NCBI GenBank assembly: GCA_905221605.1
Contig: CAJNDS010001524.1
Location: forward strand, 721,062-785,061
Source: Symbiodinium natans
Lineage: Eukaryota; Sar; Dinophyceae; Suessiales; Symbiodiniaceae
Length of the DNA stretch: 64,000 bases
Reading direction: 5' to 3'
The notes beneath the pieces are model-generated. The model worked only from the letters and a program-made list of their open reading frames with translations. It searched no databases and was not told the origin of the DNA. This document shows positions 47,985 to 58,144 of this stretch, piece after piece. Numbering within the stretch: the stretch's first letter is position 1; each line of letters opens with the position of its first letter. The position numbers and the translations under genes were made by a program.

Positions 47985-48708
47985 TGAGGGTTCATGTCAA
48001 AGATCTGAAGTCCAAGCCCAGCTCGGCACTTCAACACTAAGGGGATGCCCTGGCCACATTCCCTTGGTGCGTACTCGCCACCAAACGAAACAAACAACAC
48101 ACCAGTCGATCTCTGACATCAAACTTAAAACTCATGCAAGATCCCACCATCAGGCAGGTTGTCCTGGGTCCACATCACTGGTAACCCAAGAGTTCGTTGT
48201 CCAAACACGTGAAAAACGAATTAAACTTGCATCCACCTGCACTGGGGCAGGGTTGTCTTGGAACGAATCCAAGAGTTCGTGGTGACAAACACGTGAAAAC
48301 GAATTAATGCAAGCTTCAGATGTTTCCCACTCAGCACTCGACCTTGTCGTGGTACTCCTCCTCAGTCTCGCATCTTCCAGGTCACCAAACTCACCAACTA
48401 GCATCGGCTAGCTGATCCTTCAGGAAAAGATTGGCTTCATAGTTTCGCTTCTTCCAGCGTACCATCAGCCAAAAACGTCTTCAGAGGTGGCAATCAGACG
48501 CCTTGCAGAAGGGGCTATAGAGTCCCTCGTTTAGTTTCATCATCATTTTGCCTCCTCTTTGCAAACTTCTCATGCACTGAAACAAGGGCTCACACTAACC
48601 AGAAAAATCGCGGGCGCTCCATGGCGGCAACGCGGCCATGGCTTCCAAAAAAAATGGCTGCGGGTTTCACTCACCCACCCAACCACTGAGATCACTTAGC
48701 ATCTCAGT
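47985..48708 (-). other. 3' untranslated part of copia element
   Basis: No coding frame on the sense strand. It contains an imperfect ~45-base direct repeat with AAGAGTTCGT, AACACGTGAAAA and CGAATTAA (48,188-48,229 and 48,271-48,307). The last ~100 bases before the polypurine tract are conserved in the older relative at 58,070-58,140. Confidence 0.6.
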
Positions 48709-50277
48709 TCATTCTTCATCCTCTTCGCCCTTCTTCTCGCCAGCTCCAGTTGACTCCATCAACTTGGCGCGGCGCTCCTTGGCGGCTTCCTTCATCTCCG
48801 CCAACTCAGCCGTCCTCGTTTCCATCATCACCTCCTGCGAAGATCGGCTAGGCTCAGCTGGCGTCTCCGCAGGCCTCTCAGTTGGCTGGTCTCCAACCTT
48901 TCTCTTCTTCTCTTCCAACATCAGCTCCAAATCGGCAACACTAAAGCTTGCCTTCACACGCTCAGCAATCTGCGCGATAGCTGCTGCATCCAACTCAGAT
49001 GGTACAACTGACACAGGCGAGCGAACCGCTTCGCCTTCCAGCTTTGCTCTCTTAGCAGCTTCTTCCTCGGCAGCTGACAGGTCGGCGATGCGCTTGCGCT
49101 TTCGCTCAGCTTCCTCGAACTCTCGGTCTTGCTGTTCCGCTGCAGCCTTGAGGATCCGCTTCAGGTCCTTTTCCTCCTTCTCGAGTTTCCCAACATTCTC
49201 ACCCATGATCCCAAAGGCTTGCTGCCACATGTCGGCAGGCAACGTCAAGTTGAACCTCACCACATAGTCGGTCGGCAAGTGCCACTTACACTTGCAGATC
49301 CACACAACACCGCTTCGAGTCTCACTCGCAACCACCTTCTTCCAGCTTGCCGCCCTCTGCGTGTCGGTGATCTCCTCTTTCTTTTTCTCCAGGTCCTCCA
49401 AGAATCCTGCAACAGACTCCATCACGGATCTGTATTGGCTGTAGGCCACAAACGACCACTTGGGAACTGGTCTCTCCCTCAGCTCCGGCTCGTGAATCCG
49501 AAGTGTATCACACGACAACATCGAAATCACTCGCACTCGCTCCACCAGTTCCTTAAACACCAAGGATCCTTCCTTTGCACTTTTCTTCCAGCGCAACACC
49601 CATGGGGGATAATACGAGCTCTCAGCTTCATCCTCCATGATCCTCTCTGCTCCCAAAATGGGTAGCATGCACAACAGATCCACCATCCGCAAGACTCCAA
49701 GGTCCTGGTGCTCACCCAGAAGCAAAACAGGGACTATCCCTTTTCTCTTCAAGTACCTCACGAAGCTCAACATCGCCGGGCCACACGTTCCCGGCGGTAC
49801 TTCCATGTACAGTCCTCCTTCATTCACTGCCATCTCCCAGATGATGGCCTTGCCACCAATCTGTCCACGGACATCCAAGATTCCGAAGATCTTCGTGGGT
49901 TTCTCCTGTAGCTCACACACCTCCTGGACGGGCTTCACCAGCTTCTCGTATGAGCTTTGATAGCGCAACATATCCTTGTCGGATAGCGTGCCTACCACGT
50001 CCTTGAGCTCTAGCTCATCCACTGGAGTTCCGCGCCGGCAGATACTCCATGACACATCACCGAACCACTTCGGCGGCTCTGGATCCGCCAGCTCCGGAAA
50101 CACGTCGACCATCCGTTCAATCACCTTCGGCATGGCCTTGGGTTTCGGTGCAGCTTGTCCTGAGCCTCGGCTTTCACCTTTATCACCCCTTTTTCCAGCA
50201 GCTCGGCGCTCCTTCTCTGCCTCTCGGAGATGGAATGCATGGCTTGCATCCGTGCCAGAGACTGTCACAGTCTGTTT
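48709..50277 (-). CDS. C-terminal extension / third ORF of copia element, unknown
   Basis: About 522 codons in the same frame as RNase H, separated from it only by TGA at 50,278-50,280. The next codons are AAA CAG ACT GTG, and no ATG lies close to the start, so independent initiation is not obvious. Regions: basic Ala/Lys-rich start; a globular-looking middle (about residues 50-340) with segments such as PPKWFGDVSWSICRRG and YLKRKGIVPVLLLGEHQD; a coiled coil (about 350-420) containing the basic cluster ERKRKR; a second basic cluster EKKRKVG; an acidic end. No transmembrane segment or signal peptide is visible, so it is unlike the envelope-like ORF of plant SIRE elements. I recognise no family. 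Confidence 0.75.
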   Translation of the reverse strand, partial: KQTVTVSGTDASHAFHLREAEKERRAAGKRGDKGESRGSGQAAPKPKAMPKVIERMVDVFPELADPEPPKWFGDVSWSICRRGTPVDELELKDVVGTLSDKDMLRYQSSYEKLVKPVQEVCELQEKPTKIFGILDVRGQIGGKAIIWEMAVNEGGLYMEVPPGTCGPAMLSFVRYLKRKGIVPVLLLGEHQDLGVLRMVDLLCMLPILGAERIMEDEAESSYYPPWVLRWKKSAKEGSLVFKELVERVRVISMLSCDTLRIHEPELRERPVPKWSFVAYSQYRSVMESVAGFLEDLEKKKEEITDTQRAASWKKVVASETRSGVVWICKCKWHLPTDYVVRFNLTLPADMWQQAFGIMGENVGKLEKEEKDLKRILKAAAEQQDREFEEAERKRKRIADLSAAEEEAAKRAKLEGEAVRSPVSVVPSELDAAAIAQIAERVKASFSVADLELMLEEKKRKVGDQPTERPAETPAEPSRSSQEVMMETRTAELAEMKEAAKERRAKLMESTGAGEKKGEEDEE

Positions 50278-51545
50278 TCACTTTTCGCACTTGGGCTTGC
50301 CACTTTCATCCCAGCTCAACCCGGCAGCATGCTCGGATCTGAACAACCATTTGCAAACCTTACACCAAAAGGGGCTTTTCATCTCAGCACCCTGCTCACC
50401 CTTCCTGCTGTCTTCAGCTGCCATTTTCCTGTCCTTCACCAAAGGTACAGGCTCCAGGCTAGGGCTAGCTTCCGTGGTGCTTGAACCAAAGCTTTTGCGG
50501 TTGGACCATAAATCGATTTCTTGAACCTCAGGGGAAGAGTCTTCACGAAGGGTTTCGGGACTTCTAAGTTGGAAATTTTCAAAAACTTCGCCACACTTTT
50601 TCACACTTTTCAACGATCCAACTTGCTCCACACTGCATCCAGTTGCCTCGGCAAACTGGCATGCCTGAACTCCAACCCTTGGTCGGATTCCACAGATCCT
50701 CCACACCTGCTGCACATCTTCACCAGGGTATATACCCATAGCTTGCTTGTGCTGACAGAATGTCACTTGACTCAAGCACTTTGTAAGAACGTCAGCGATC
50801 ATTCCCGCTGTCGGGCACCAAATGACCTTCAAGGTCTGAGCTTCCTGTATCCGCTCCTGAAGATAGCAGACAGCGATGTCTAAGTGGCGAACTCGCCTAC
50901 TCAACCCACGGTTTAGCAAAACCGCTCTCGCTGAGGAACTGTCAGTGTGCAATCGGATCGTGACATCTGACTCGGCCAACTGACCGATCAAAGTCGCAAG
51001 TCCCTCACTCTCCTGTACCGCAGTCAAGATGGCTCTCAACTCGGCTTCACAAGAACTCAGCGATACACACCCTTGAACTCGAGAGATTCCGTTGATCAGG
51101 CATCCTCTATAAAAGATGGCTATGCCCGACACAGATCTTCGTCCTAACGACGCTTGGGGTGCCCAACTGGCATCCGCATACACTTCCAGCTGCGCCGGCC
51201 CACTGTCTGGTACATTCCCATCAGGGCCAAAGTACTGCCATGCATGGTATTGTCCCTTTAGGAACCTAATCACTTGTCGCAATGCTTGCTCAAAGCATGC
51301 TGTTGGCTTGGACTGTCCTTGCGAAAGAATGGACATCCACCTACTCAGGTCAGGTCTCGACTGACCCCACCATGCAATCCGGCCAAGTACTGCTCTGTAC
51401 CTCGCAGCTGCAGTGTCACTCAACTCAGGATCCGAACCACTTGCTCTGCCCTTCTCGACCGTTTTCACGATGTCCGGAGGAGCAGTAACCACCTTCAGGT
51501 CCTTACAGAACTCTGTCTCGAACAGGGCATCTAAGTATGCCGGGG
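50278..51545 (-). CDS. pol: Copia RT C-terminus and RNase H
   Basis: Continues the polyprotein in the shifted frame: YLDALFETEFC directly follows the point where the main frame is lost. RNase H signature residues are in order: Asp in EVYADASW, Glu in SCEAEL, Asp in LHTDSSSA and the HLD of RHLDIAVCYLQE, all typical of copia RNase H. About 120 codons after RNase H end with a Cys-pair segment (CKVCKWLF...GKPKCEK) that may bind zinc. The frame stops at TGA 50,278-50,280; the next codons continue in the same phase into the extension below. Confidence 0.9.
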
Positions 51546-54500
51546 CACTCGCATCCTGAGATGACTCCCTTGTCTCTCAATCTCTCGCCCCAAAAAGGTG
51601 ATCTTTCCACCAGTGGAAGTGATTCGACCCGTTTCCTTGATCTTCAACTCTCCGTTCAGGGTGTCGGTCACCAACCGAATGGCATCTCTAGTGCCACACA
51701 GAATCAAATCGTCCACATAGCACAACATGAGTAATCTTTTCCCTCTCACAGTGCCCTCGAAGACGGAAGGTTCCGTTGGGCATTGCTTCAACCCAACTTT
51801 CTTCACAACTGTCGCCAGCTTCAAGTTCCAAGCTTTGGCGGCAACTCTCAAACCATTCATGGCTTGATCCAGAATCATAAACACCGGGACATAATAGTCC
51901 TTGCAGGCGGAAACATCCTTGGGCAATTGGATAATCGCCTTCGATCCTTTCGGAAGGGGGGAATGCAAGAATGCAGTGCTAACATCCAAAGTTGCGACAT
52001 CCATAGCATCTACCGAAGCAATGGCCAAAAGCGTCCGTAACGCTTCTAAAGAAGGAGTCGTAGCACTCAGTCCTAAAGATGATGCTGTGCTCCCCTTTGC
52101 GATGTCTTGCACCACACACCGAGCTCTCACAGCTTCCTTGCCATTCACCACCTTTGGGCCTATGACCCATCGGGTTGGGATGATCTTTATCCCATGCTGA
52201 CGAGCAAACTTCTGAGCCTCGTCTGCTCCAACCACTCTCCCTGCTTTGTGAGCAGTCATACTCTGCAGCTCAGTTCGCCGGCCTTCCACTGTTTTATCCA
52301 CATCTAATGGACATCCATCTATCTCAGACAGAACACTCGTGGGTCTTGCCAGCCAAACTTGGGATCCACACACCTTCATGGACTCCGGGAAAGTGCTATT
52401 CTTGTTGAGCAGAATCGAATTGGTCACATGTACCAACTTCGGACTCTCGTCACTGCTTACCATTTTAATAGGACCTTGAGGCACATCGAGTCTTGGGTCT
52501 AAATAAATACGATTGATCAGCCGGGGAACTCGATTGGACTCATCTGGAACTGAGTTCACATCTGAAGTTAAACTCTCTAAACGCCGGGGAACTCGACTGG
52601 ACTCATTTGGAACTGAATCCACATCCATTTGAGGTTTTTCTTCCTCCATTGGGATCGCTTCATCCTCAGCGGGAGTTTCTCCTTCGAAGTATCCAGGTTC
52701 CATTGCCTCATCTGGAATCCCTTGGTAAGGCAAACTTGGATCCTCAAAATCCTCCATGTCAACATCCACAACTTCTGTCGCAGGTGTTGGGACGCTTTGC
52801 TTCTCCTCCAACTTGGGATCTGGTCGACTCTCATAGGTGATCTTCGGGCGTTTCAGGAGTGAAGGCTCACTTCCAGACTCCATCACCCCCGCATCCTTTG
52901 AGCTTCTCTGGTCCATTTTTGGAGTTTCCTCTGTTGGTTCTTTCGATTCCAACCGTTGTCGTTGAGCTTTCAACCAATCATCATACCGTTTTCGGCATTC
53001 AGCATTGTGGTTGGCTTTTCCTCTTTTTGGACCACACGCAGGACAGTTCGCTGTGCCACCATGTTCCTTCACCCATGCAGCTGGAGGTCCAACTTTGCTC
53101 ATGTCGGTGGTCGGTCCCTCAGACACTCGGCCCTCAAAGGCCTTGTCCGCTTCACCTTCAATCCGATCGGGCACACCATCCTCTTTCTCCTTCAGAATCG
53201 GGGGAGCCAATGTATCCGATGGATCATGCTCCTTGAGCAAATGTTGACAATGCTCCAACCCAATCTTCAACGGAACGATGTGCTTGATGGACTTTGCTCG
53301 AAAGTGTTTTGGACAACCATCCACCATGGCACTCACAACATGAGTCAAGCCACCAACTTCAGGGTACACATAGGCTGCTTCCACAAACCGGGAGAGCGCC
53401 GTGGTTTTCATCGAATCCGGTAGCTCAGCCAGAACTGTAGCACCTATCAACGACGATCCACACTCATGGAGGGATCTCTGTAGTACCAACTCCTGGGGTG
53501 ATTTCTTCCCATCAAAGGCAGCTGCATGGTGATTGTGCATTGCAGCACAGTAAATCAGACCAAACTCAAACGCTCGAGGACTTCTCTTCAAGTCAAAGCC
53601 CTGCGCTCGTAGATCCAACCTCACCGTGCTGAACAACTCCTTGAGTGTTCTCACTGCCCTTTCCACACCACCAACCGCTTCATGTCCCTGCGGAGGTGCT
53701 CTTTGGGTCACAATCCTAATCCCCAGATTGGCTCTCTTGATGAGGGCGCTCACCGCTGTCTCGCTGTCTGTCCTCAACAGTACAGCAGACCCTGCAATGT
53801 CCAGTCCGAAAGCATTCATCCAATAACGAATCCAGCTGGAGGTATTGTCAGCATTGGTCCCTACCAACAGACATCCAATCATTCTGGTTGACATTTCAGT
53901 CATGACCAGTACTTTCATGTTGGGAGCCGTCGGCTGGTCTTTCGCAAAAGTACCAGTTACCAGGTTGATGAAGCAGAAATCTGCTTGCAACGCCACGGGT
54001 CGGTCTTGAGCATCCTTGGTCCGACGATGCTGGGTTGTTCCTCTTGTCATCCGACAATGAGGACATTCGGACGAAAAAGGAATGTGGCCTCGCATCCGAT
54101 GCAGCTCCATTTCTTCTTGCTTTTTCTTGGTCATTGACTGCACTGACTGCATCTGATCAACCTCCATCGGTCGTTGGCCATCATCCACATCCATGGGTCG
54201 AACCTCAGTTCTTCCAAAGGTTACTTTCTTTCGCTTTCCAGCATCACCTTGCAGGTAGATCCAAGGACATCCAGCCCAGGATACTCCATATCCCATGACT
54301 CCTTTCTTCTCGTGTCGCAGCGAAATCTCTCTTCGAGTGAACTTCACTTCCCAACCAGTATTCACCATCTGCTCGGTGCTCAAGATGTTGTGAGCCACAT
54401 CTGCTACAACTCCAGTCACACACACCGATGTCAAACCAAGATACTGCTTTCCTTCATACATAGGCAGCAAGGCTCGGATGCGAACTCGCTCGAAGACATT

Positions 54501-56140
54501 CACCGGGGTATCGTTGGCTGCTGAGTACCTCTCATTAGGTCCCAACGCCTTCCGATCCAAGATCTGGAACTCATCCAAGTATCTTTTCGCAATCACAGTC
54601 ACCGATGCTCCTGAGTCAATCAACCACCATTTGCTTGCATCATCCTTTTCCATGCTTTTGACTTGATTCATCGGAGGTTTCATCAAAGACCGAACTGACT
54701 TAGATGGCAACATCTGAGATAAATCGGTAGAGATCCGATGCTCCAACTCGGCAATCCGGACTCTCGTCTCAACTTCCCATGACCAATCTATCTCATCAGT
54801 ACTCCGGGGAATCCACTCTTTTCTCACTTCATCGAGCAATTCTTCCAGAGGTTGCAACACAGATTCCACTCGGGCCTCTGACTCAGGTTCATTCCATTCA
54901 CCTCCAGTTAGCTGGTAGTCACTCGACTCACCCTCTTGGGAGACTTCAGCAACTGTCTTCCCCTTTCCTTTGCCTTTTCCTTTGGGCTTTCCCTTTTCGG
55001 GCTTCTTCTTGGGATCTCCTTTTGCCTTGGCTTTCGCCTTAGCATTGGGGGAATTGGGCTTCTTGCCTGAATCTCCCTCCTTATACCAGCAATCGCGGGC
55101 ATAATGTCCCTTTCCACCACACACATAGCACTCCACATCCTTCTTGTTCTGGCTTGAAGCTCGTTTGCCAGCACCTTTGCTTGATTCGCGCTTGCCTTTC
55201 TGTTCCTTTCCTTTGCCTTTTGGTTTTCCTTCGTTGCCCTTTCCCTCATTGGGATCTCGAAAAGGTTGAAGCTTCGTGCCAGGGGCTTCTGACCACACCC
55301 TTTGTTGCACCTCAAACTTCAGAGCAACTCTTTTCAGATCTTCAAACGATTCACTATCGCCATGCAACAAGCAATGGCTTCTACACCGATCTGGCAAACT
55401 GCGCAGCAAAACCATAACCGAATCCGCTTCTTGGATCTGCAAACCACCAGCATGCACATCGGGATCAAGACTATTGAGCAGCTTGGTGTACTTGTTCAAC
55501 TCATGCTCAATCTTTCGAATGATCTCCGGAATACTGGGTGCTTTCACGGTTTGATTCACCAGCTGCGACCGAAAGAACAGGCATTCAGCTCGCGACTTCA
55601 GGCAAAACTCCTTCGCCAGCAATCTCAAAGCCACAAAACCAGATTGTTGATAAGTGCTCTCACTTTCAACATATGTCTGCAAAATCAGAGAACTCTTCTC
55701 ATGATTTGCAAAAGTCTGTCGCAGGATGTGCATCAGCCTCGTCGACCTCTTCTGTTGCTCCACAGTAAGTCGATCCTGTTTCAGCCGAGACTCTTCTTGA
55801 GTCTTCACCGCATGCATGAGCTCATTGGGAAACACTTCTGAACCCAAACCAACCCAACTGGTCAGCTTCTCCATCCAGGTCAAGAATCCAAGAGCTTCAG
55901 AGATGCGATCCTTCCAAGACGAAAAGTCAATGGTCGGCAAACTGGGCAACCATTTGTCCGATCGAGCAAACACATCCCTTTCCCTTTCTTGCTCCAGAGG
56001 TGGAGGTCTCAGTGGGGGACTTGGGCTCGCCATCCGAAAAAGCTGGGTCCCCTTCGCAGGAGTACCCACTGGCGATGCACCTTGACATCCCGAAGAAGAA
56101 CTGGGCATGTTCTCAGGAACACCATCCTGAGGTAAGGGGG
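51531..56140 (-). CDS. gag-pol: Copia Gag-Pol polyprotein, main part
   Basis: The open frame physically extends to 56,555, but the codons before about 56,140 are the wrong frame of the Gln-rich region. Domains in order: Gag capsid-like helical region (about 56,000-55,300); CCHC knuckle CYVCGGKGHYARDC (near 55,115); Lys/Gly-rich linker; aspartic protease with WLIDSGASVTVI (near 54,615); integrase zinc site HRMRGH...CPHC (near 54,080) and core with ADFCF, RTDSET and GGVERAVR (53,990-53,665); reverse transcriptase with ARCVVQD, LDVSTAFLHSPL and CYVDDLIL (52,115-51,712). These residues are the expected catalytic ones. The frame ends at TAG 51,531-51,533 because one C is missing in GTGCCCCGG near 51,546. 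Large size (about 1,500 codons) is usual for dinoflagellate copia elements, as far as I recall. Confidence 0.93.
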
Positions 56141-56704
56141 ATTCACCTGTTGCTGTTGCTGTGGCTGCTGTTGCTGATGCTGCTGTATCATCCACTGCTG
56201 ATGCTGCTGCTGTTGCTGCACCATGGACGAAGTCATCGTTTGCATAAACTGCTGTTGCTGCACAACCAGTTGCTGCATCATGCTTTCCAATTCTCGCACT
56301 TGTCTCGTCAACCCTTGCACGTCGGGTGATGTTTGTGATGGTGTCACCACAGGTTGAGGAGGTCCAGTGGATAGTCCTGGTGGTAACGAAGGACTTCCTA
56401 CCGCTTGCTGAGGCAAACCAGGGGGAAACGAAGGGCCTCCCATTGTCTGTTGGGGTGCTCCAGTAGCTACCCCATGAGGGCTTCTGGCGGGAGTTCGACC
56501 TCTGGGCACTGGGCCATACACAGGTTGGCTTCCTTGTGCCAAACCTTGCACCCACAGTGGGTTGGGATTTCCCAAACCCGGAAAAGGGTCTACCCTTCGC
56601 CTTGTCTCAGCATCCATGATGGGCACAGAGCTTCCACGCTCTCGTCCACCTCTTGGACTCCTCACATGAGCTCCACTGGTATGTCGTGGGGATGTATTCA
56701 ACAT
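56138..56704 (-). CDS. gag: Copia Gag N-terminal region
   Basis: Starts at the ATG at 56,704 (MLNTSPRHTSG), the first good start after the leader. The first 110 residues are Pro/Gly/Arg-rich, followed by a Gln-rich region with a coiled-coil look (residues about 125-180, QQQQ runs around MVQQQQQHQQW). The frame leaves the main polyprotein near 56,140, where GTGAATCCCCC must gain one C for reading to continue into the SPLPQDG segment. The same DNA in the other frame gives a meaningless Ala/Thr run. Gag proteins form the particle that encloses the RNA and the enzymes. Confidence 0.8.
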
Positions 56705-57107
56705 AGTTCCTGAACTCAGGCTCCAGCCTGCAGTCTCTCCACAACGTCTTCTGGCGAAAATTCTCTCACCAACACCAGATGGTCCAGGCTCCTGAAGAAC
56801 CTTAGTTCTACTCTACCAAGCACCGTATTCCTCCAAGATCGGTCACAACCAATCCAGTTCCAGACAAACCACCTTGCCCGGGCTCCAAAGTGCCTCAACA
56901 GCCGCTGAACCAACTGCTTCCAAGCCTGATGAGTCCGGATCCGCCTCCTCACAGGATAGGCTTCCCGGTACTCACTTACACGGTCCGAGTACAAGAGATT
57001 CCGGTCCACTGGCAGTCTGGGCTCCAAACCCAAACTTGCCTCCAGGCACTCACAGAGTCCTGACAGACAACCAAAGACCATACACGGGCTCGTACCACAA
57101 GGCACAA
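56705..57107 (-). other. Leader between primer-binding site and gag
   Basis: About 400 bases of untranslated leader of the copia element. It should contain packaging and dimerisation signals, but none can be named from sequence. A frame on the minus strand crosses it and the LTR (57,186-56,716) but has no similarity to Gag and ends before the gag start. Confidence 0.6.
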
Positions 57108-57119
57108 GCTCCGCTACCA
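57108..57119 (-). other. Primer-binding site, initiator tRNA-Met type
   Basis: Minus-strand TGGTAGCGGAGC begins two or three bases after the 5' LTR end. Copia elements commonly prime from initiator methionine tRNA, and this resembles the TGGTA(T/G)CAGAGC-type sites known from such elements, with a G where A is usual at position 8. Confidence 0.7.
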
Positions 57120-57222
57120 CGTGAAAAACCGAAGGTCCCTCTGGTACCTTTTCCCTTGAAAGCACGAACCCTGACCTCTCACACAAGTGCGGACAACTCT
57201 CTCTTTTTCACAGTCAGAGCCA

Positions 57223-57234
57223 CTTGAGCCAAAA
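57223..57234 (-). promoter_or_regulatory. Spliced-leader-like 12-mer in 5' LTR
   Basis: Minus-strand TTTTGGCTCAAG equals the last 12 bases of the 22-nt dinoflagellate spliced leader (ending ATTTTGGCTCAAG in published consensus). It is on the element's sense strand and duplicated in the other LTR (47,699-47,710). The upstream 9 bases of the leader are not conserved here (CTTCGTGAC instead). Confidence 0.6.
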
Positions 57235-57320
57235 GTCACGAAGTGCACAAACTAAACGAATTCTCTCTTGTGAGCTTAAACTCAGCTTCAGAACGAAGTT
57301 CCTACACACTGCACACTCAC

Positions 57321-57328
57321 TTTAAATA
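57321..57328 (-). promoter_or_regulatory. TATA-like word in 5' LTR
   Basis: Minus-strand TATTTAAA, the only strong AT-rich word in the first half of the LTR. The older LTR copy at about 57,918-57,925 has lost it. Dinoflagellate promoters often use TTTT rather than TATA, so assignment is tentative. Confidence 0.4.
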
Positions 57329-57493
57329 GCGTATTGGGCAAAAACACACTCGTATGATTTCCTTGGAAATCAACGAGGCATAAACCATCGAGGATGGGAT
57401 CACACGGATTCCCAATCACTCCGAAGCAAAACAAACCTATACAAGCTGATCCAAACATGACAAAAACATCAATGATCAGCCACAATCTTCCAC

Positions 57494-57500
57494 AGCCCTC
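57494..57500 (+). repeat. Putative target-site duplication, right
   Basis: AGCCCTC, partner of 47,590-47,596. It also forms most of the left base of a hairpin at 57,495-57,528. Confidence 0.7.
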
Positions 57501-57740
57501 ACCGCACGCGGATGCGTGCTGTGAGGGCAGAAACCTTGCTGCATTGCTCAACCTGCATCCGCGTCATGCGAGCGACAGTTTAAGATTCAAGAAACCTAGC
57601 TGCCGCACAGGCGCGCCAGGCAGTGCAGCGAAACGCGTCCGCGGAGCTGAAGCTTTGGAGAACGCTTACGCAATTTGCAGGGACTGGTCAAGAGGGGGCA
57701 TTCTTGGCAGCCTGCAGCTTGCAGCTGCAGGGATCACACG
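57501..57740. other. Spacer between two copia LTRs with hairpin
   Basis: The pre-insertion sequence from 57,495 to 57,528 forms a hairpin (GCCCTCACCGCACGCG against CGTGCTGTGAGGGC). The copia element inserted exactly at its base. The rest of the spacer shows no gene; GCAGCTTGCAGCTGCAG at about 57,714-57,730 is locally palindromic. Confidence 0.6.
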
Positions 57741-58140
57741 TGCAAAACCGAAGGTCCCTCTGGTACCTTTTCCCTTGATAGAACGAACCCAAAACCTTTC
57801 TCAACCAAGTGCGGACACCGTCTTTTTTTTCAAAAGTCACGAAGCGCGCAACTAAACGAATTCACATGAGCTTGAACTCAGCTTAGAACAAAGTTCCTCC
57901 AACACTGCACACTCACTCAAAGTCGCGTGTTGGGCAAAAACATACTCGTATGATCTTCCAGGAAAATCATCAAGGCAAAAACCATCGAGATGGTTTCATA
58001 AAGATTCCCAATTACTCCAACTCTATACAAGCTTACAGAACCATCAACAATCAGCCACGATCTTCCACCCCCTGCATTTTGCTCAGAGCTCAAAGATCTA
58101 AAGTTCAAGCACAGCTTGGCACATTCCCTTGGTGCGTTCC
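57741..58140 (-). mobile_element. Remnant of an older related copia element
   Basis: 57,741-58,069 is a diverged copy of the same LTR (shared ACCGAAGGTCCCTCTGGTAC, AAAAGTCACGAAG, GTTGGGCAAAAAC, CACGATCTTCCAC), and 58,070-58,140 matches the 3' end of the internal region. The orientation is the same as the intact element. The rest is lost: similarity stops at about 58,140 and sequence R2 (inverted) begins. The spliced-leader-like word is absent. Confidence 0.85.
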
Positions 58141-58144
58141 TAGG

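Larger units (their letters stand above)
47597..57493 (-). mobile_element. Full-length Ty1/copia LTR retrotransposon
   Basis: A 9.9-kb element read on the minus strand: 5' LTR (57,121-57,493), primer-binding site, leader, gag, protease, integrase, reverse transcriptase, RNase H, a large C-terminal extension, a 3' untranslated part, a polypurine tract and 3' LTR (47,597-47,970). Integrase upstream of reverse transcriptase defines the copia order. The LTRs differ by one A in an A-run, implying recent insertion. Yet the coding frame has two single-base shifts at C-runs (near 56,140 and 51,546) and one UGA (50,278), so as written it could not make a complete polyprotein. Sequencing error at homopolymers, real decay or recoding are all possible. 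Confidence 0.95.
57121..57493 (-). repeat. 5' LTR of copia element
   Basis: 373 bases. The likely promoter part is at higher coordinates: TATTTAAA at 57,321-57,328, with the spliced-leader-like word about 90 bases downstream at 57,223-57,234 and about 100 bases more to the LTR end. That layout would suit U3, R and U5, but the transcription start is not determinable from sequence. Confidence 0.95.

Noticed and set aside
48640-48665. Minus-strand CCGCAGCCATTTTTTTT, resembling the start of the spliced leader (CCGTAGCCATTTT)
   Set aside because: One mismatch, an expanded T-run and no GGCTCAAG end. It is inside the copia 3' region, far from the LTR match. Likely chance, though worth remembering with the LTR word.
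48638-49267. 209-codon Ser-rich frame on the plus strand
   Set aside because: Antisense shadow of the coiled-coil and acidic end of the copia extension.
56716-57186. 156-codon minus-strand frame spanning the LTR end and leader
   Set aside because: Runs across the LTR and primer-binding site and has no Gag similarity; the part in the LTR is repeated at 47,662 as another spurious frame.
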